Positions 35,307-44,500 of a DNA stretch of 64,000 bases are shown piece after piece. The stretch's first letter is position 1; each line of letters opens with the position of its first letter. The position numbers and the translations under genes are program-made. The DNA comes from Nocardioides sp. GTDB taxonomy: Bacteria > Actinomycetota > Actinomycetes > Propionibacteriales > Nocardioidaceae. Location of the stretch: the NCBI GenBank assembly GCA_025924815.1, contig JAICHQ010000004.1, positions 18,331 through 82,330 of the forward strand, in the 5' to 3' direction. The notes beneath the pieces are model-generated. The model ran no database searches. It saw nothing but the letters and a program-made list of their open reading frames with translations, and was not told where the DNA came from.

Positions 35307-37469
35307 GTGACCGCAGTGACGCACAGCCCGTTCGACCTCCCCGACCACCTCGCCCCCAAAGCGGATCCGGAGCTGATCGCCGCCGACGAGCGGCACTTCG
35401 CCACCCTGGCCGGGAGCCTGGACTCGACCATCCACGACCTCACCGAGCGCCTCGCCACCGAACGCCGCAAGGCCGGCGGCACCGGCGAGGCCGCGCTCAA
35501 CCGCGACCAGGAGATCCACCGCCTGACCGCACGGCTGCGACTGCTGCGTCGCTTCAGTCTCGACGTGTGCCTGGGCCGGATGGTGACCACCGACGGGGCC
35601 GAGCCGGTGTACGTCGGGCGGCTCGGGCTCACCGACGGCGCCGGACACCGGCTCCTGGTCGACTGGCGTTCGCCCGCGGCGGAGCCGTTCTTCGGGGCCA
35701 CGCACGCGCACCCCATGGGCCTGGCCAGCCGCCGCCGCTACCGGTGGACCCGGGGGTGGATCACCGACTTCCGGGACGAGGTGTTCACCGCCGACGGCTT
35801 CGCCGGTCATGCCGCGCTCGACGACCAGTCGGCGTTCATCGCCGGCCTGGGCAGCAGCCGGTCACCCCGCATGCGGGACGTCCTGACCACGATCCAGGCC
35901 GACCAGGACGCGATCATCCGGGCCGGGTCGGGCGGCACGCTGGTGGTCGACGGCGGGCCGGGGACCGGCAAGACCGTCGTCGCGCTGCACCGCGCGGCGT
36001 ACCTGCTGTACGCCGACCCGCGGCTCGGGCCGGGGCGTGGCGCCGTGCTCTTCGTCGGCCCCCACCAGCCCTACCTGGCCTACGTGGCCGACGTGCTGCC
36101 CAGCCTCGGCGAGGAGGGTGTGCGGACGGCGACCCTGCGCGACCTGCTGCCGGAGGGCGCCGCGGCGCCCGACGAGCCCGACCCGGAAGTGGCGCGGCTC
36201 AAGGCGACGGCGGCGATGGTGACGGCCATCGAGCCCGCTGTCCGGCTGTACGAGGAGCCGCCCACCTGGGGCATGGAGGTCGAGACGCCCTGGTCCGACG
36301 TGTGGCTCGGCGCGGACGACTGGGCCGAGGCGTTCGGGTCGCTGGATCCCGGTACGCCGCACAACGACGGCCGCGACCTGGTCTGGGAGGAGCTCCTGAC
36401 GATCCTGGCCGACAAGCACGGCGGCGACCCCGACGTGTCGCACGAGCTGATCCGCCGTGCCTTCGCGCAGAACGCCGAGCTGGCCGACGCGTTCGCCCGC
36501 GCATGGCCCCTGATCGAGGCGACGGACCTGGTCGGTGACCTGTGGTCGGTGCCGGCCTACCTGCGCCGGTGCGCGCCCTGGTTGGAGCCCGACGAGGTGC
36601 AGAGGCTGCAGCGTGCCGACCCCGGGGCCTGGACGGCCTCCGACCTCCCCCTCCTCGACGCCGCCCGGCAGCGGCTCGGCGATCCGGAGGCATCCCGGCG
36701 CAGGCGTCGCCGGGCGGCGGTTCAGGCCGCCGAGGCGGAGGAGAGGTCGCGGGTCGTCGACCACCTGATCGCCACCGACGACTCCGAGATGCAGCTGATG
36801 TCGATGCTGCGTGGGGAGGATCTGCAGCAGGCCCTGGTCGACGAGGGGTCCGTGCCGATCACCGACGCGGACCTGCTGGCGGGGCCCTTCGCGCATATCG
36901 TGGTGGACGAGGCGCAGGAGCTCACGGACGCGGAGTGGCAGATGCTGCTCCTGCGCTGCCCGTCCCGCAGCCTCACCGTCGTCGGAGACCGCGCGCAGGC
37001 GCGGCACGGCTTCGCCGAGTCCTGGCAGGAGCGGCTGGAGCGCGTCGGTCTGGACCGTGTGCACCACGCGTCGCTGACCGTCAACTACCGCACCCCTGCG
37101 GAGGTGATGGCGGAGGCGGAGCCGGTCATCCGGGCAGCGCTGCCCGACGCGAACGTGCCGACCTCGATCCGCAGCAGCGGCGTCCCGGTCGTACACGGGA
37201 GCATCACCGAGCTGGAGCCGATCGTGGACGCCTGGCTCGCCGAGAACGCCGACGGCATCGGCTGTGTGATCGGCTCTGCGAGCTTCGTGCCGCGACCGCG
37301 GGTCCGCTCGCTGACGCCGGTGCTGGCGAAGGGTCTCGAGTTCGACCTGGTCGTCCTGGTCGACCCTGACTCGTTCGGCGAGGGAGAAGAGGGTGTCCAG
37401 GGAGCCGTCGACCGCTACGTCGCCATGACCCGTGCCACCCGCGAGCTGGTGATCCTGACCGGTCTGTGA
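35307..37469 (+). CDS. helR: HelD/HelR-type RNA polymerase recycling ATPase
   Basis: Class II HelD-like superfamily 1 motor of 720 residues that pries RNA polymerase off DNA or rifamycin. An N-terminal coiled arm (ERHFATLAGSLDSTIHDLTERLATERRK) would enter the polymerase secondary channel. The 1A domain has Walker A VDGGPGTGKTVVALHRAAYLLY (about residue 216) preceded by TIQADQDAIIRA (Q motif). Walker B is HIVVDEAQELTDAEWQML. Motif III is LTVVGDRAQARH, motif IV region VNYRTPAEVM, and late motifs LAKGLEFDLVVLVDP and RYVAMTRATRELVILT. I chose the GTG at 35307 rather than the TTG at 35238 because the latter lies inside the RAE. The RAE supports rifamycin-inducible resistance. Confidence 0.93.
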   Translation: MTAVTHSPFDLPDHLAPKADPELIAADERHFATLAGSLDSTIHDLTERLATERRKAGGTGEAALNRDQEIHRLTARLRLLRRFSLDVCLGRMVTTDGAEPVYVGRLGLTDGAGHRLLVDWRSPAAEPFFGATHAHPMGLASRRRYRWTRGWITDFRDEVFTADGFAGHAALDDQSAFIAGLGSSRSPRMRDVLTTIQADQDAIIRAGSGGTLVVDGGPGTGKTVVALHRAAYLLYADPRLGPGRGAVLFVGPHQPYLAYVADVLPSLGEEGVRTATLRDLLPEGAAAPDEPDPEVARLKATAAMVTAIEPAVRLYEEPPTWGMEVETPWSDVWLGADDWAEAFGSLDPGTPHNDGRDLVWEELLTILADKHGGDPDVSHELIRRAFAQNAELADAFARAWPLIEATDLVGDLWSVPAYLRRCAPWLEPDEVQRLQRADPGAWTASDLPLLDAARQRLGDPEASRRRRRRAAVQAAEAEERSRVVDHLIATDDSEMQLMSMLRGEDLQQALVDEGSVPITDADLLAGPFAHIVVDEAQELTDAEWQMLLLRCPSRSLTVVGDRAQARHGFAESWQERLERVGLDRVHHASLTVNYRTPAEVMAEAEPVIRAALPDANVPTSIRSSGVPVVHGSITELEPIVDAWLAENADGIGCVIGSASFVPRPRVRSLTPVLAKGLEFDLVVLVDPDSFGEGEEGVQGAVDRYVAMTRATRELVILTGL

Positions 37470-37564
37470 CTCGTGGACGACGTGATGGTGCACGCCGTAC
37501 GCCGTGCGCGACCGCCGGTGCGCGACCCCTTGGCGCCGTCGGTGGGGCGGCGTACAACGGAGCC

Positions 37565-38884
37565 ATGAGTCTCGGATCCTGCAGCTTCGTGCCCCCGTTC
37601 CTCCTCGAGCGCATCGCCGCGTCGTCCCACGAGGCGGCCGACCACTGCCGGCTGACGCTGGCGCGCGACCAGGAGCTGCGAGAGGGGCGGACGGGCCCGG
37701 TGACGCCGAGCGCTGCGGGGCCCGCGACCGGCGATGCGGCCTGGGTGGTGCACACGGCGGACCACGGGTCGACACTTCCGGGTGAGGTGGTGCGGTCGGC
37801 CGGTGACGCGGTGTCGGGTGACGCGGCCGTCGACGAGTCGGCCGACGGTGTCACCGCGACGCTCGCGATGTACAGCGAGGTCTTCTCCCGCTCGTCGTAC
37901 GACGGCAACGGCGCGCAGGTGGTGCTCACCGTGCACTACGAGCAGGGCTACGACAACGCCTTCTGGAACGGCGAGCAGCTGGTCTTCGGCGACGGCGACG
38001 GGAAGGTCTTCGGCTCCTTCACCAAGCCGGTCGACGTGCTGGGCCACGAGTTCACCCACGCGGTCACCCAGTTCACGGCGGCGCTGACCTACCAAGGGCA
38101 GTCCGGTGCACTCAACGAGTCGGTCTCCGACTGCTTCGGGATGTGCCTCAAGCAGCAGCTGTTGCACCAGAGCGCCGCGCAGGCGGACTGGCTGGTCGGT
38201 CAGGGCATCTTCCTGCCCGGCATCCACGCCCGGGCGCTGCGCGACATGGCCCACCCGGGCACGGCCTACGACGACCCGACGCTCGGGAAGGACCCCCAGG
38301 TCGGCGACATGGCCGACTACGTCGACACCACCGACGACAACGGTGGCGTCCACACCAACTCCGGCATCCCGAGCCGAGCCTTCTACCTCGCCGCGACCGC
38401 GATCGGCGGCGACACCTGGGAGGGGGCGGGACAGGTCTGGTACGCCGCTCTGACCGGCGGCCGCGTCAGTGCCGACACCGACTTCGCCGACTTCGCGGCC
38501 GCCACGATCGCGGTGGCGGGCGTCCACGCCGATGCGGTTGGCCGGGCCTGGACGACGGTCGGAGTCACGCCGGGTGGGTCCGGCTCCGCGTCGCCGGCGG
38601 CGACGCCTCCGGCATCCGGTGTCGTCCGGGTGCGGCGCACCGGCGGCATCGCCGGTCTCACCCTCGAGGGGTCGGTCGACCTCGCCGCCGGCGACCCGAT
38701 CGCCTCGTCGGCCCGCGAGCTGGTCGACCGGATCGACCTCGTCGCGCCGGCCGGGGCCACGTCGTTCCCCGATGCGTTCAGCTACACCTTCGAGGTGGGC
38801 GACCGGTCCGTCACGATCCCCCAGCAGCACCTCAGCCCCGAGCAGCGGGCCCTGGCCGACCTCCTCCTCGCCGACCGCGCGTGA
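37565..38884 (+). CDS. M4 metalloprotease (protealysin type) fused to emfourin-like inhibitor domain
   Basis: 439-residue protein without a signal peptide. The N-terminus SCSFVPPFLLERIA matches the short propeptide of protealysin-like proteases. The thermolysin-type zinc site is intact: HEFTH (161-165), NESVSD with the third ligand Glu185, and the catalytic DNGGVHTNSGI (His263). After a Ser/Pro-rich linker (about 337-351) comes a separate domain of about 85 residues: VVRVRRTGGIAGLTLEGSVDL, then FPDAFSYTFEVGDRSVTIPQQHLSPEQRALADLL. This resembles emfourin, the small inhibitor usually encoded next to protealysin. The start is the ATG at 37565; the track's 37466 start overlaps helR. A self-inhibited cytoplasmic protease is the simplest reading. 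Confidence 0.87.
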   Translation: MSLGSCSFVPPFLLERIAASSHEAADHCRLTLARDQELREGRTGPVTPSAAGPATGDAAWVVHTADHGSTLPGEVVRSAGDAVSGDAAVDESADGVTATLAMYSEVFSRSSYDGNGAQVVLTVHYEQGYDNAFWNGEQLVFGDGDGKVFGSFTKPVDVLGHEFTHAVTQFTAALTYQGQSGALNESVSDCFGMCLKQQLLHQSAAQADWLVGQGIFLPGIHARALRDMAHPGTAYDDPTLGKDPQVGDMADYVDTTDDNGGVHTNSGIPSRAFYLAATAIGGDTWEGAGQVWYAALTGGRVSADTDFADFAAATIAVAGVHADAVGRAWTTVGVTPGGSGSASPAATPPASGVVRVRRTGGIAGLTLEGSVDLAAGDPIASSARELVDRIDLVAPAGATSFPDAFSYTFEVGDRSVTIPQQHLSPEQRALADLLLADRA

Positions 38885-38888
38885 GCCG

Positions 38889-39581
38889 TCAGCCGGTCAG
38901 TGCCCGGTCCAGAGCCGCGTTCACGTGCAGGGTGGTGCACGGGTAGACCGGGAGCTCGACGTCGGGCTGCTTGACCAGCAGCTCCAGCTCGGTGCAGCCC
39001 AGCAGCACGCCGCCGACACCGGCGTCCCAGAGCTCCTCGATCACCCCCAGCACGCGGCGGCGGGTGGCGTCGACGACCCGGCCGTGCACGAGCTCGTCGT
39101 AGATCGCGCTGTTGAGGAGGTCGTGATGACGCGCGTCGGGCATCACCGTCTCGAGGCCGTGCCTGGCGAGCCGGTCGGCGAAGAACCCGTCGGACATCGC
39201 CACCGTCGTGCCGATGAAGCCGACCTTGGTGACGCCCTGCGAGCGGACCTCCTCGGCGACGACGTCGCCGAGGTGCAGCATCGGGATGCCCACCGCCGCC
39301 TCGATCTGGTCGGCCACCTTGTGGAACGTCGTCGTGCACAGCAGCAGGAAGTCGGCGCCGGCACGCTCGACCCCCCGGGCGGCGTCGCTGAGCAGGTCGC
39401 CGATGGCCGACCAGCGGTCGGCGTCCTCGAGGGCGGTCAGCTCGGCGAAGTCCACGGTGCTGAGCACCATCTTCGGTGACGAGAGACCGCCGAGGCGTGT
39501 GCGCACGCCGAGGTTGAGGTCGCGGTAGTAGACCGCGGTGCTCTCCCAGCTCATCCCGCCGACCAGTCCGATCGTCTGCAT
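38889..39581 (-). CDS. Aspartate/glutamate racemase family protein, copy 1
   Basis: 230-residue two-cysteine racemase of the Asp/Glu racemase family, which would interconvert L and D acidic amino acids or related acids. Motifs: MQTIGLVGGMSWESTAVYYRDLN (substrate loop), FLLLCTTTFHKVADQIE (first catalytic Cys; the usual Asn two residues after the Cys is Thr), and GGVLLGCTELELLV (second Cys). Start at the ATG at 39581 rather than the track's 39629, since homology begins at MQTIG. It is convergent with the M4 protease gene, four bases between stops. A paralogue is at 54423-55127. The exact substrate is not visible. Confidence 0.88.
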   Translation of the reverse strand: MQTIGLVGGMSWESTAVYYRDLNLGVRTRLGGLSSPKMVLSTVDFAELTALEDADRWSAIGDLLSDAARGVERAGADFLLLCTTTFHKVADQIEAAVGIPMLHLGDVVAEEVRSQGVTKVGFIGTTVAMSDGFFADRLARHGLETVMPDARHHDLLNSAIYDELVHGRVVDATRRRVLGVIEELWDAGVGGVLLGCTELELLVKQPDVELPVYPCTTLHVNAALDRALTG

Positions 39582-39650
39582 GCCTGGCAGTCTGGTCGCA
39601 CCGGGCCGATCGCGACAGCCGGGTCCCACGGGTCAGACGCCGACGGATGC

Positions 39651-40406
39651 TCAGGACTCGCGATGGACCTTGTGCTGTGCGGCCTGTGCCCGCGGCTTGA
39701 TCACCAGCTCGTCGATGTTGACGTGCGCGGGCCGGGTCGCGATCCAGGCGATCGCGTCGGCGACGTCCTCGGCCACCAGCGGCTCGGCCACCCCGGCGTA
39801 CACGGCGTCGGCCCGGGCCCGGTCGCCCTCGAACCGGACGGTGGCGAACTCCTCGGTGCGCACCATGCCGGGCGCGATCTCGCTGATCCGGATCGGCTCG
39901 CCGACCAGCTCCAGCCGCAGCGTCTCGGTGACGACCTGGGTGCCGTGCTTCGCGGCGGTGTATCCCGCACCGCCCTCGTAGGCGATCCGGCCGGCGGTCG
40001 ACCCGACGTTCACGATCAGGCCGTCGCCGCTCGCCCGCAGCGCCGGCAGGAGGGCCTGGGTGACGTGGAGCAGCCCGAGCACGTTCACCTCGTACATCCG
40101 CCGCCAGTCCTCGGGGTCGGCCTCGGCCACCGGCTGCAGGCCGAAGGCGCCGCCCGCGTTGTTGACCAGGACGTGAAGCGTCTCGCCGACCGAGGCGGCG
40201 AGTGCCGCCACCGACTGCGGAGAGGTCACGTCACAGGTCACGGGTGTCCCGCCGATCTCCTCGGCGAGCGCCTCGACCCGGTCGCTGCGCCGGGCAGCAC
40301 ACCACACGGCGTACCCCTCCGCGGCGAGCGCGCGGGCGGTGGCCGCTCCGATCCCGCTGCTGGCTCCGGTGACGACGGCGGTACGCCGGCCTTCTGGCGT
40401 GGGCAT
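39651..40406 (-). CDS. Short-chain dehydrogenase/reductase
   Basis: Classical SDR of 251 residues. Cofactor site TAVVTGASSGIGAATARAL, the NNAGG motif in LHVLVNNAGGAFGL, catalytic Ser in VNVGSTAGRIAYEGG, and YTAAKHG as YxxxK. The NADP-type basic residues in CAARRSDRVEAL suggest NADPH preference. The C-terminus (HVNIDELVIKPRAQAAQHK) resembles the YdfG/serine dehydrogenase-like subgroup that oxidises 3-hydroxy acids. The ATG at 40406 (MPTPEGRRTAVVTG) was chosen; the long track ORF to 41042 is a shadow extension across the divergent membrane-protein gene. It is on the same strand as the racemase with about 70 bases between, so a joint transcript is possible. Confidence 0.9.
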   Translation of the reverse strand: MPTPEGRRTAVVTGASSGIGAATARALAAEGYAVWCAARRSDRVEALAEEIGGTPVTCDVTSPQSVAALAASVGETLHVLVNNAGGAFGLQPVAEADPEDWRRMYEVNVLGLLHVTQALLPALRASGDGLIVNVGSTAGRIAYEGGAGYTAAKHGTQVVTETLRLELVGEPIRISEIAPGMVRTEEFATVRFEGDRARADAVYAGVAEPLVAEDVADAIAWIATRPAHVNIDELVIKPRAQAAQHKVHRES

Positions 40407-40467
40407 GACGCCGATTCTGCACCGCCGGGACTGCCTCGCCGGGCGTGGGTGGCAGACTGCTCGGGCC

Positions 40468-40857
40468 ATGGGACGCCATGTGGACGCCTCGCCCGGTCCG
40501 CTCGGACTGCGGCGCAGCTCGCAGCTCGCCGGTCTGGTGGGCGGTGCCGCCTGGGTGGTGGCCTCGTTCCTCGCCGACGGCGCAGCGGCGAGGGCGGGTC
40601 TGCTTCCGATCGGAGCGGTCCTGCTCACCGTCGCTCTCCTCGGCCTCGGCCTGCTCCTGGTCCGCAGCGACTTCCTCGCGCTGCGCGTCTTCGTCGCCGT
40701 CGCCGTCCCGGCGCTGGTGTGGGGGGTGTTCGCGATCGTGCACCAGTCCGTGTCCGACCCGCAGGGGGTCGACGCGGCGTTCGGCGCGGTCGTGGGGCTC
40801 GTCTGCGGGGCCGGCCTGGCCCACCGCAGCCGTCGCGCCCCCCGCGCGACCCTCTGA
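40468..40857 (+). CDS. Small membrane protein, unknown function
   Basis: 129-residue protein not assigned to a family. Four hydrophobic stretches are visible: LAGLVGGAAWVVASFLADG, GLLPIGAVLLTVALLGLGLLLV, VFVAVAVPALVWGVFAIVH and AAFGAVVGLVCGAGLAH, with a basic C-terminal tail (RSRRAPRATL) probably in the cytoplasm. The ATG at 40468 (MGRHVDASPGPLGLRRS) was chosen because the track start at 40339 overlaps the divergent SDR gene. It ends about 50 bases before mshA in the same direction and may be co-transcribed with it. Confidence 0.6.
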   Translation: MGRHVDASPGPLGLRRSSQLAGLVGGAAWVVASFLADGAAARAGLLPIGAVLLTVALLGLGLLLVRSDFLALRVFVAVAVPALVWGVFAIVHQSVSDPQGVDAAFGAVVGLVCGAGLAHRSRRAPRATL

Positions 40858-40908
40858 CTGCCTCGCGGCCGGCCACCGGCTCGTGGACGCGGCGGGAATT
40901 CCCGGGTC

Positions 40909-42234
40909 ATGCGCGCGGTTGGGCGGTTCGGGTCCGTGTTGCGGGCCGGGGAGGAGTACGCCGTGGGGCTCACCGAGGCTGACGCCGTCCGCCGGGTGGC
41001 GATGGTCAGCGTGCACACGTCGCCGCTCGACCAGCCGGGCACGGGCGACGCCGGGGGCCTGAACGTCTACGTCCTCGAGCTCTCCCGCCGCCTGGCCGAG
41101 GCCGGCATCGAGGTGGACATCTTCACCAGGGCGACCTCGTCGCGGACGGACCCGGTCGTCGAGGCCGGTGACGGGATCACCGTGCGCAACATCCACGCCG
41201 GCCCGTTCGAGGGGCTCGGCAAGGGCGAGCTCCCCGGACAGCTGTGCACGTTCGCCCGCGAGGTGCTGCGAGCCGAGGCCGGTCTGCCTCTCGGGCACTA
41301 CGACCTGGTCCACTCCCACTACTGGCTGTCCGGCCAGGTCGGCGCCCTGGCCCGCGACCGGTGGGGTGTCCCGCTGGTGCACACGATGCACACGATGGCC
41401 AAGGTCAAGAACGGCGCGGTGGCCAGCGGCGACCTGCCCGAGCCGGCGGCACGCATCATCGGCGAGGAGCAGGTGGTCGAGGCCGCCGACATGCTGGTCG
41501 CCAGCACCGACCTCGAGGCCGAGCAGCTGGTCGGTCTGTACGACGCCGACCCGGGCCGCGTCGAGGTGGTCCATCCGGGGGTCGACCTCAACGTCTTCCG
41601 GCCGCGGGACACCCACGCGGCACGCGAGCACCTGTCGCTTCCGCTCGACGCCCACGTCGTCCTGTTCGCCGGGCGGCTCCAGCCGCTCAAGGGGCCCGAC
41701 GTGCTGCTCCGGGCCGTCGCCGACCTGCTCGAGCACGAGCCCGGGCTGAGGTCGCGGCTCGTCGTCCCGATCGTCGGTGGACCCTCCGGCACGGGACTCG
41801 ACCACCCCGAGGCACTGGCCGACCTGGCCGCCGAGCTCGCGATCTCCGACGTGGTCAGGTTCGTGCCACCGGTCCCACCCGCGGAGCTGGCGGTCTGGGA
41901 CGCGGCCGCCTCGCTGGTCGCCGTACCGTCGTACAACGAGTCGTTCGGCCTCGTCGCGGCCGAGGCCCAGGCCGCCGGCACCCCGGTCGTCGCGGCCGCC
42001 GTCGGTGGGCTCACCACCGTGGTGGCCGACGGGGTGAGCGGGCTGCTGCTCGACACCCACGAGCCCCGGGCGTGGGCACATGCGATCGGCCGGGTGCTGC
42101 TCGACGACGGGCTGCGGGCCACGCTCTCCGCGGGAGCCAACTCCCGGAGTCGCGCCTTCTCGTGGGAGGACACGGCCGAGCGCACGCTCGACGTCTACGG
42201 GCGTGCTCGCGCCGCCCTTCGCGAGCTGGTCTGA
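40909..42234 (+). CDS. mshA: D-inositol-3-phosphate glycosyltransferase
   Basis: First enzyme of mycothiol synthesis: joins GlcNAc from UDP-GlcNAc to 1L-myo-inositol-1-phosphate. GT4 family, 441 residues. Diagnostic blocks: [27 protein letters not shown] (acceptor loop), [55 protein letters not shown] and [21 protein letters not shown] (EX7E). The N-terminal 25 residues are not conserved, so a start at a later GTG (near VGLTEAD) is possible. Its presence supports an actinobacterial origin. It is followed by a YbjN-like gene as in other actinobacteria (mshA, YbjN-like and gpm lie together in Mycobacterium). Confidence 0.96.
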   Translation: MRAVGRFGSVLRAGEEYAVGLTEADAVRRVAMVSVHTSPLDQPGTGDAGGLNVYVLELSRRLAEAGIEVDIFTRATSSRTDPVVEAGDGITVRNIHAGPFEGLGKGELPGQLCTFAREVLRAEAGLPLGHYDLVHSHYWLSGQVGALARDRWGVPLVHTMHTMAKVKNGAVASGDLPEPAARIIGEEQVVEAADMLVASTDLEAEQLVGLYDADPGRVEVVHPGVDLNVFRPRDTHAAREHLSLPLDAHVVLFAGRLQPLKGPDVLLRAVADLLEHEPGLRSRLVVPIVGGPSGTGLDHPEALADLAAELAISDVVRFVPPVPPAELAVWDAAASLVAVPSYNESFGLVAAEAQAAGTPVVAAAVGGLTTVVADGVSGLLLDTHEPRAWAHAIGRVLLDDGLRATLSAGANSRSRAFSWEDTAERTLDVYGRARAALRELV

Positions 42235-42242
42235 TCCGGTCG

Positions 42243-42257
42243 TAGGGTCGAGGCATG
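42243..42257 (+). promoter_or_regulatory. Leaderless -10 box of the YbjN-like gene
   Basis: TAGGGT, six bases, then ATG, just after the mshA stop. The gene therefore seems to have its own promoter. Confidence 0.5.
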
Positions 42258-42761
42258 AGTGACCCGGCCCAGGTGCTGCGCGACTACCTGACCGACAACG
42301 ACCTCGAGTTCGATGAGCGTCAGGGGTCGTTCAGCTTCGCGCTGCCCGGCGAGCGCAAGCTCCAGACGCCGGTGCGGCTCGACGTCGGGCCGCACGCCCT
42401 CGGTGTGCACGCGTTCGTGTGCCGCAACCCGGACGAGAACCACGAGCGCGTCTACCGCTGGCTGCTGGAGCGCAACCTCAAGACGTACGCCGTCTCCTAC
42501 GCCGTGGACCACCTGGGAGACATCTACCTCGATGCCCGGTTGCCGCTGTCGCTGGTCACTGCCGAGGAGATCGACCGGCTGCTCGGCGCGGTGCTGATCC
42601 ATGCCGACGGCTCCTTCAACACGATCCTCGAGCTCGGCTTCGCCTCCTCGATCCGCAAGGAGTGGGAGTGGCGCAACCTGCGCGGCGAGTCGACGCGCAA
42701 CCTGGACGCCTTCCGCGGCTGGCTCGAAACCGACGTGACGCCGGAGGGCGAGCGGCCCTAG
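42255..42761 (+). CDS. YbjN domain protein
   Basis: 168-residue cytoplasmic protein of the YbjN family (type III secretion chaperone-like fold, function unknown in actinobacteria). The pattern LRDYLTDNDLEFDERQGSFSFAL, then VFVCRNPDENHERVYRWLLERNLKTYAVSYAVDHLGDIYLDARLPLSLVTAEEIDRLLGAVL, is typical. It directly follows mshA, a placement shared with mycobacterial Rv0487. In Escherichia coli YbjN is linked to motility and stress; that does not transfer safely. The product is acidic with a conserved WEWRN near the C-terminus. Confidence 0.85.
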   Translation: MSDPAQVLRDYLTDNDLEFDERQGSFSFALPGERKLQTPVRLDVGPHALGVHAFVCRNPDENHERVYRWLLERNLKTYAVSYAVDHLGDIYLDARLPLSLVTAEEIDRLLGAVLIHADGSFNTILELGFASSIRKEWEWRNLRGESTRNLDAFRGWLETDVTPEGERP

Positions 42762-42770
42762 CCTCCGTGG

Positions 42771-43421
42771 GTGGAGTGGCCCTTCTTCGCCCTGCGGATC
42801 GTCAGCGGGAAGGTGCTGCTGCGCGGCGTGACCGACGGCGACCTGGACCCCTTGGTGGCCGCCCTCCCCGGCGACCTCGAGCTCGACCCACACCTGGAGA
42901 GGTTCGCGCCGCTGCCCGAGGTCCGTGATCGGGAGCGGCGGCTCGTCGCAGGTCTCTGGCGCCACCGTGGGCTGTGGTCACCCTCCTCGTGGTGCCTCGA
43001 CCTGGTCGTCGAGCACGCCGGCCGAGTCGTCGGGATCCAGTCACTCGAAGGTGACGACTTCCCCACCCTGCGCACCGTCGACTCCGCTTCCTGGCTGGAG
43101 CCAGGCATGCGCGGGCGAGGGCTCGGCACCGCCATGCGGGCCGGGATCATGGCCCTCGCCTTCGGCCACCTGGGGGCCGACGCCGCCGTCTCCTCGGCCG
43201 AGCACTCCAACGCCGCATCACTGGCCGTCTCGCGCCGGCTCGGGTACGTCGACAACGGCGTCGGCCGCGTGCACGGAGCGCAGGGCGCCGTCGACCTCCA
43301 GTACCTCCGGCTCTCCCGGGAGTCGTGGCGTGCGTCCGGTTTCACCGCGGAGGTCACCGGAGTCGAGCGGTGCCTGCCCTGGTTCGGGCTCGGCCCCGAA
43401 GTCGGCCCCGAGGTCGGCTGA
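42771..43421 (+). CDS. GNAT-family acetyltransferase
   Basis: 216-residue GNAT protein of the RimJ/RimL type. GRVVGIQSLEGDDFPTLRTVDSASWLEPGMRGRGLGTAMRAGIMALAFGHLGADAA contains the acetyl-CoA loop (R-G-R-G-L-G-T) and is followed by AEHSNAASLAVSRRLGYVDNGVGRVH (the ASxxVxxxLGF-like motif). The N-terminal part (VLLRGVTDGDLDPLVAAL) and SSWCLDLVVEHA fit the fold. It begins with GTG ten bases after the YbjN-like gene and probably shares its transcript. The substrate, an amine or protein N-terminus, is unknown. It is convergent with the EamA transporter gene. Confidence 0.88.
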   Translation: MEWPFFALRIVSGKVLLRGVTDGDLDPLVAALPGDLELDPHLERFAPLPEVRDRERRLVAGLWRHRGLWSPSSWCLDLVVEHAGRVVGIQSLEGDDFPTLRTVDSASWLEPGMRGRGLGTAMRAGIMALAFGHLGADAAVSSAEHSNAASLAVSRRLGYVDNGVGRVHGAQGAVDLQYLRLSRESWRASGFTAEVTGVERCLPWFGLGPEVGPEVG

Positions 43422-43461
43422 GCTCGCGGGCGACGACGTTCACGGCGGCAGCATCTCCGGC

Positions 43462-44385
43462 TCAGGCCGTCGGCGCTGCGACCTCGTCCGAGCGAGGTTC
43501 GGCGCTCTGCGACCGAGACCTCCTCCTGGCGACCGCGACCCCGACCAGGGCGAGCGCGCCACCGGCGTACGCCATGACGGGTGGCGTCTCGCCGAGGAAG
43601 ACCCAGCCCATCAGGATCGTCAGCGGCGGCACGAGGTAGGTCATGATGCCGAGGCTGCTCGCGGTCATGTGCTGCAGCGCGAAGGCGTAGGTCGTGAACG
43701 CGATCGAGGTCGGGAACAGCCCCAGGTACACCACCCACCAGAGGTCGGAGGCGGAGGCGTCGCGGGCGGAGGAGACCAGCTGGCCCGCGAACGGCAGGCA
43801 GGCGACCGCGCCGATCGTGCAGGCGAGCCAGGTGACGTGGAGCGCGGACAGGCGTGAGACCAGCGGTTTCTGCACCACGAGCGCGACCGAGTACACCAAC
43901 GCCGCGAGGAGGCACAGGAGCACGCCCGCGACGTCGTTGTGGCCGGACGGCTGGGAGACACCGATCAGGACCACTCCGGCGAACGCGAGCACCAGCCCGA
44001 CGGCGAGCCAGGGTGTGAACCGCTCGCCGAGGAAGATCGTGGCGAGGACGGCGATCAGGACCGGGGAGATCTGGATCAGCATCGCCGACGTACCGGCGTC
44101 GACGTGGTGCTCGCCCTGGTTGAGGGCGACGTTGTAGACGCCGAACCACAGCACCCCGATCACGACGAGGCCCAGCCAGTCGCGTCCGCTCGGGCGGTGG
44201 AGGCCGCGTGACAGCGCGACGGCGCCCAGGGCGATCGAGCCCACGACCAGCCGGCCCAGCGACAGGCCGCCGGCAGTGAAGTCGTGCCCGAGGTGCCGGA
44301 TCGCCACGAAGGCGGACGCCCACAGCACCAGCGTGGTGGCCACGGCGGCCAGCGGCAGCCAGGGGCGGTCGGTCATCGGCACCAC
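43462..44385 (-). CDS. EamA/DMT-family transporter
   Basis: 307-residue member of the drug/metabolite transporter superfamily with ten predicted hydrophobic segments arranged as two EamA repeats. The first contains WLPLAAVATTLVLWASAFVAIRHL and VDAGTSAMLIQISPVLIAVLATIFLGERFT, and the second VLLCLLAALVYSVALVVQKPLV and TASSLGIMTYLVPPLTILMGWVFLGETPPVM. The repeated proline-glutamate motif (LGER/LGET) at the end of helices four and nine is typical. It probably exports amino acids or metabolites; the substrate is not visible. A second in-frame ATG three codons in (MTDRP) is an equally good start. It is divergent from lutA. Confidence 0.9.
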   Translation of the reverse strand: MVPMTDRPWLPLAAVATTLVLWASAFVAIRHLGHDFTAGGLSLGRLVVGSIALGAVALSRGLHRPSGRDWLGLVVIGVLWFGVYNVALNQGEHHVDAGTSAMLIQISPVLIAVLATIFLGERFTPWLAVGLVLAFAGVVLIGVSQPSGHNDVAGVLLCLLAALVYSVALVVQKPLVSRLSALHVTWLACTIGAVACLPFAGQLVSSARDASASDLWWVVYLGLFPTSIAFTTYAFALQHMTASSLGIMTYLVPPLTILMGWVFLGETPPVMAYAGGALALVGVAVARRRSRSQSAEPRSDEVAAPTA

Positions 44386-44500
44386 GTCAGCCTAGGGACG
44401 GGCACCGACACCTGCGAGCGGGTATCGGACCTCGAGGTCCCCCGCTCGCACGGGGTCGTCGGACCGGTGCCGGTGGGCGCACAGCGGCATGATGGGGAGC

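Noticed and set aside
40231-42081. 616-codon minus-strand ORF over mshA
   Set aside because: Antisense to the clear mshA coding sequence.
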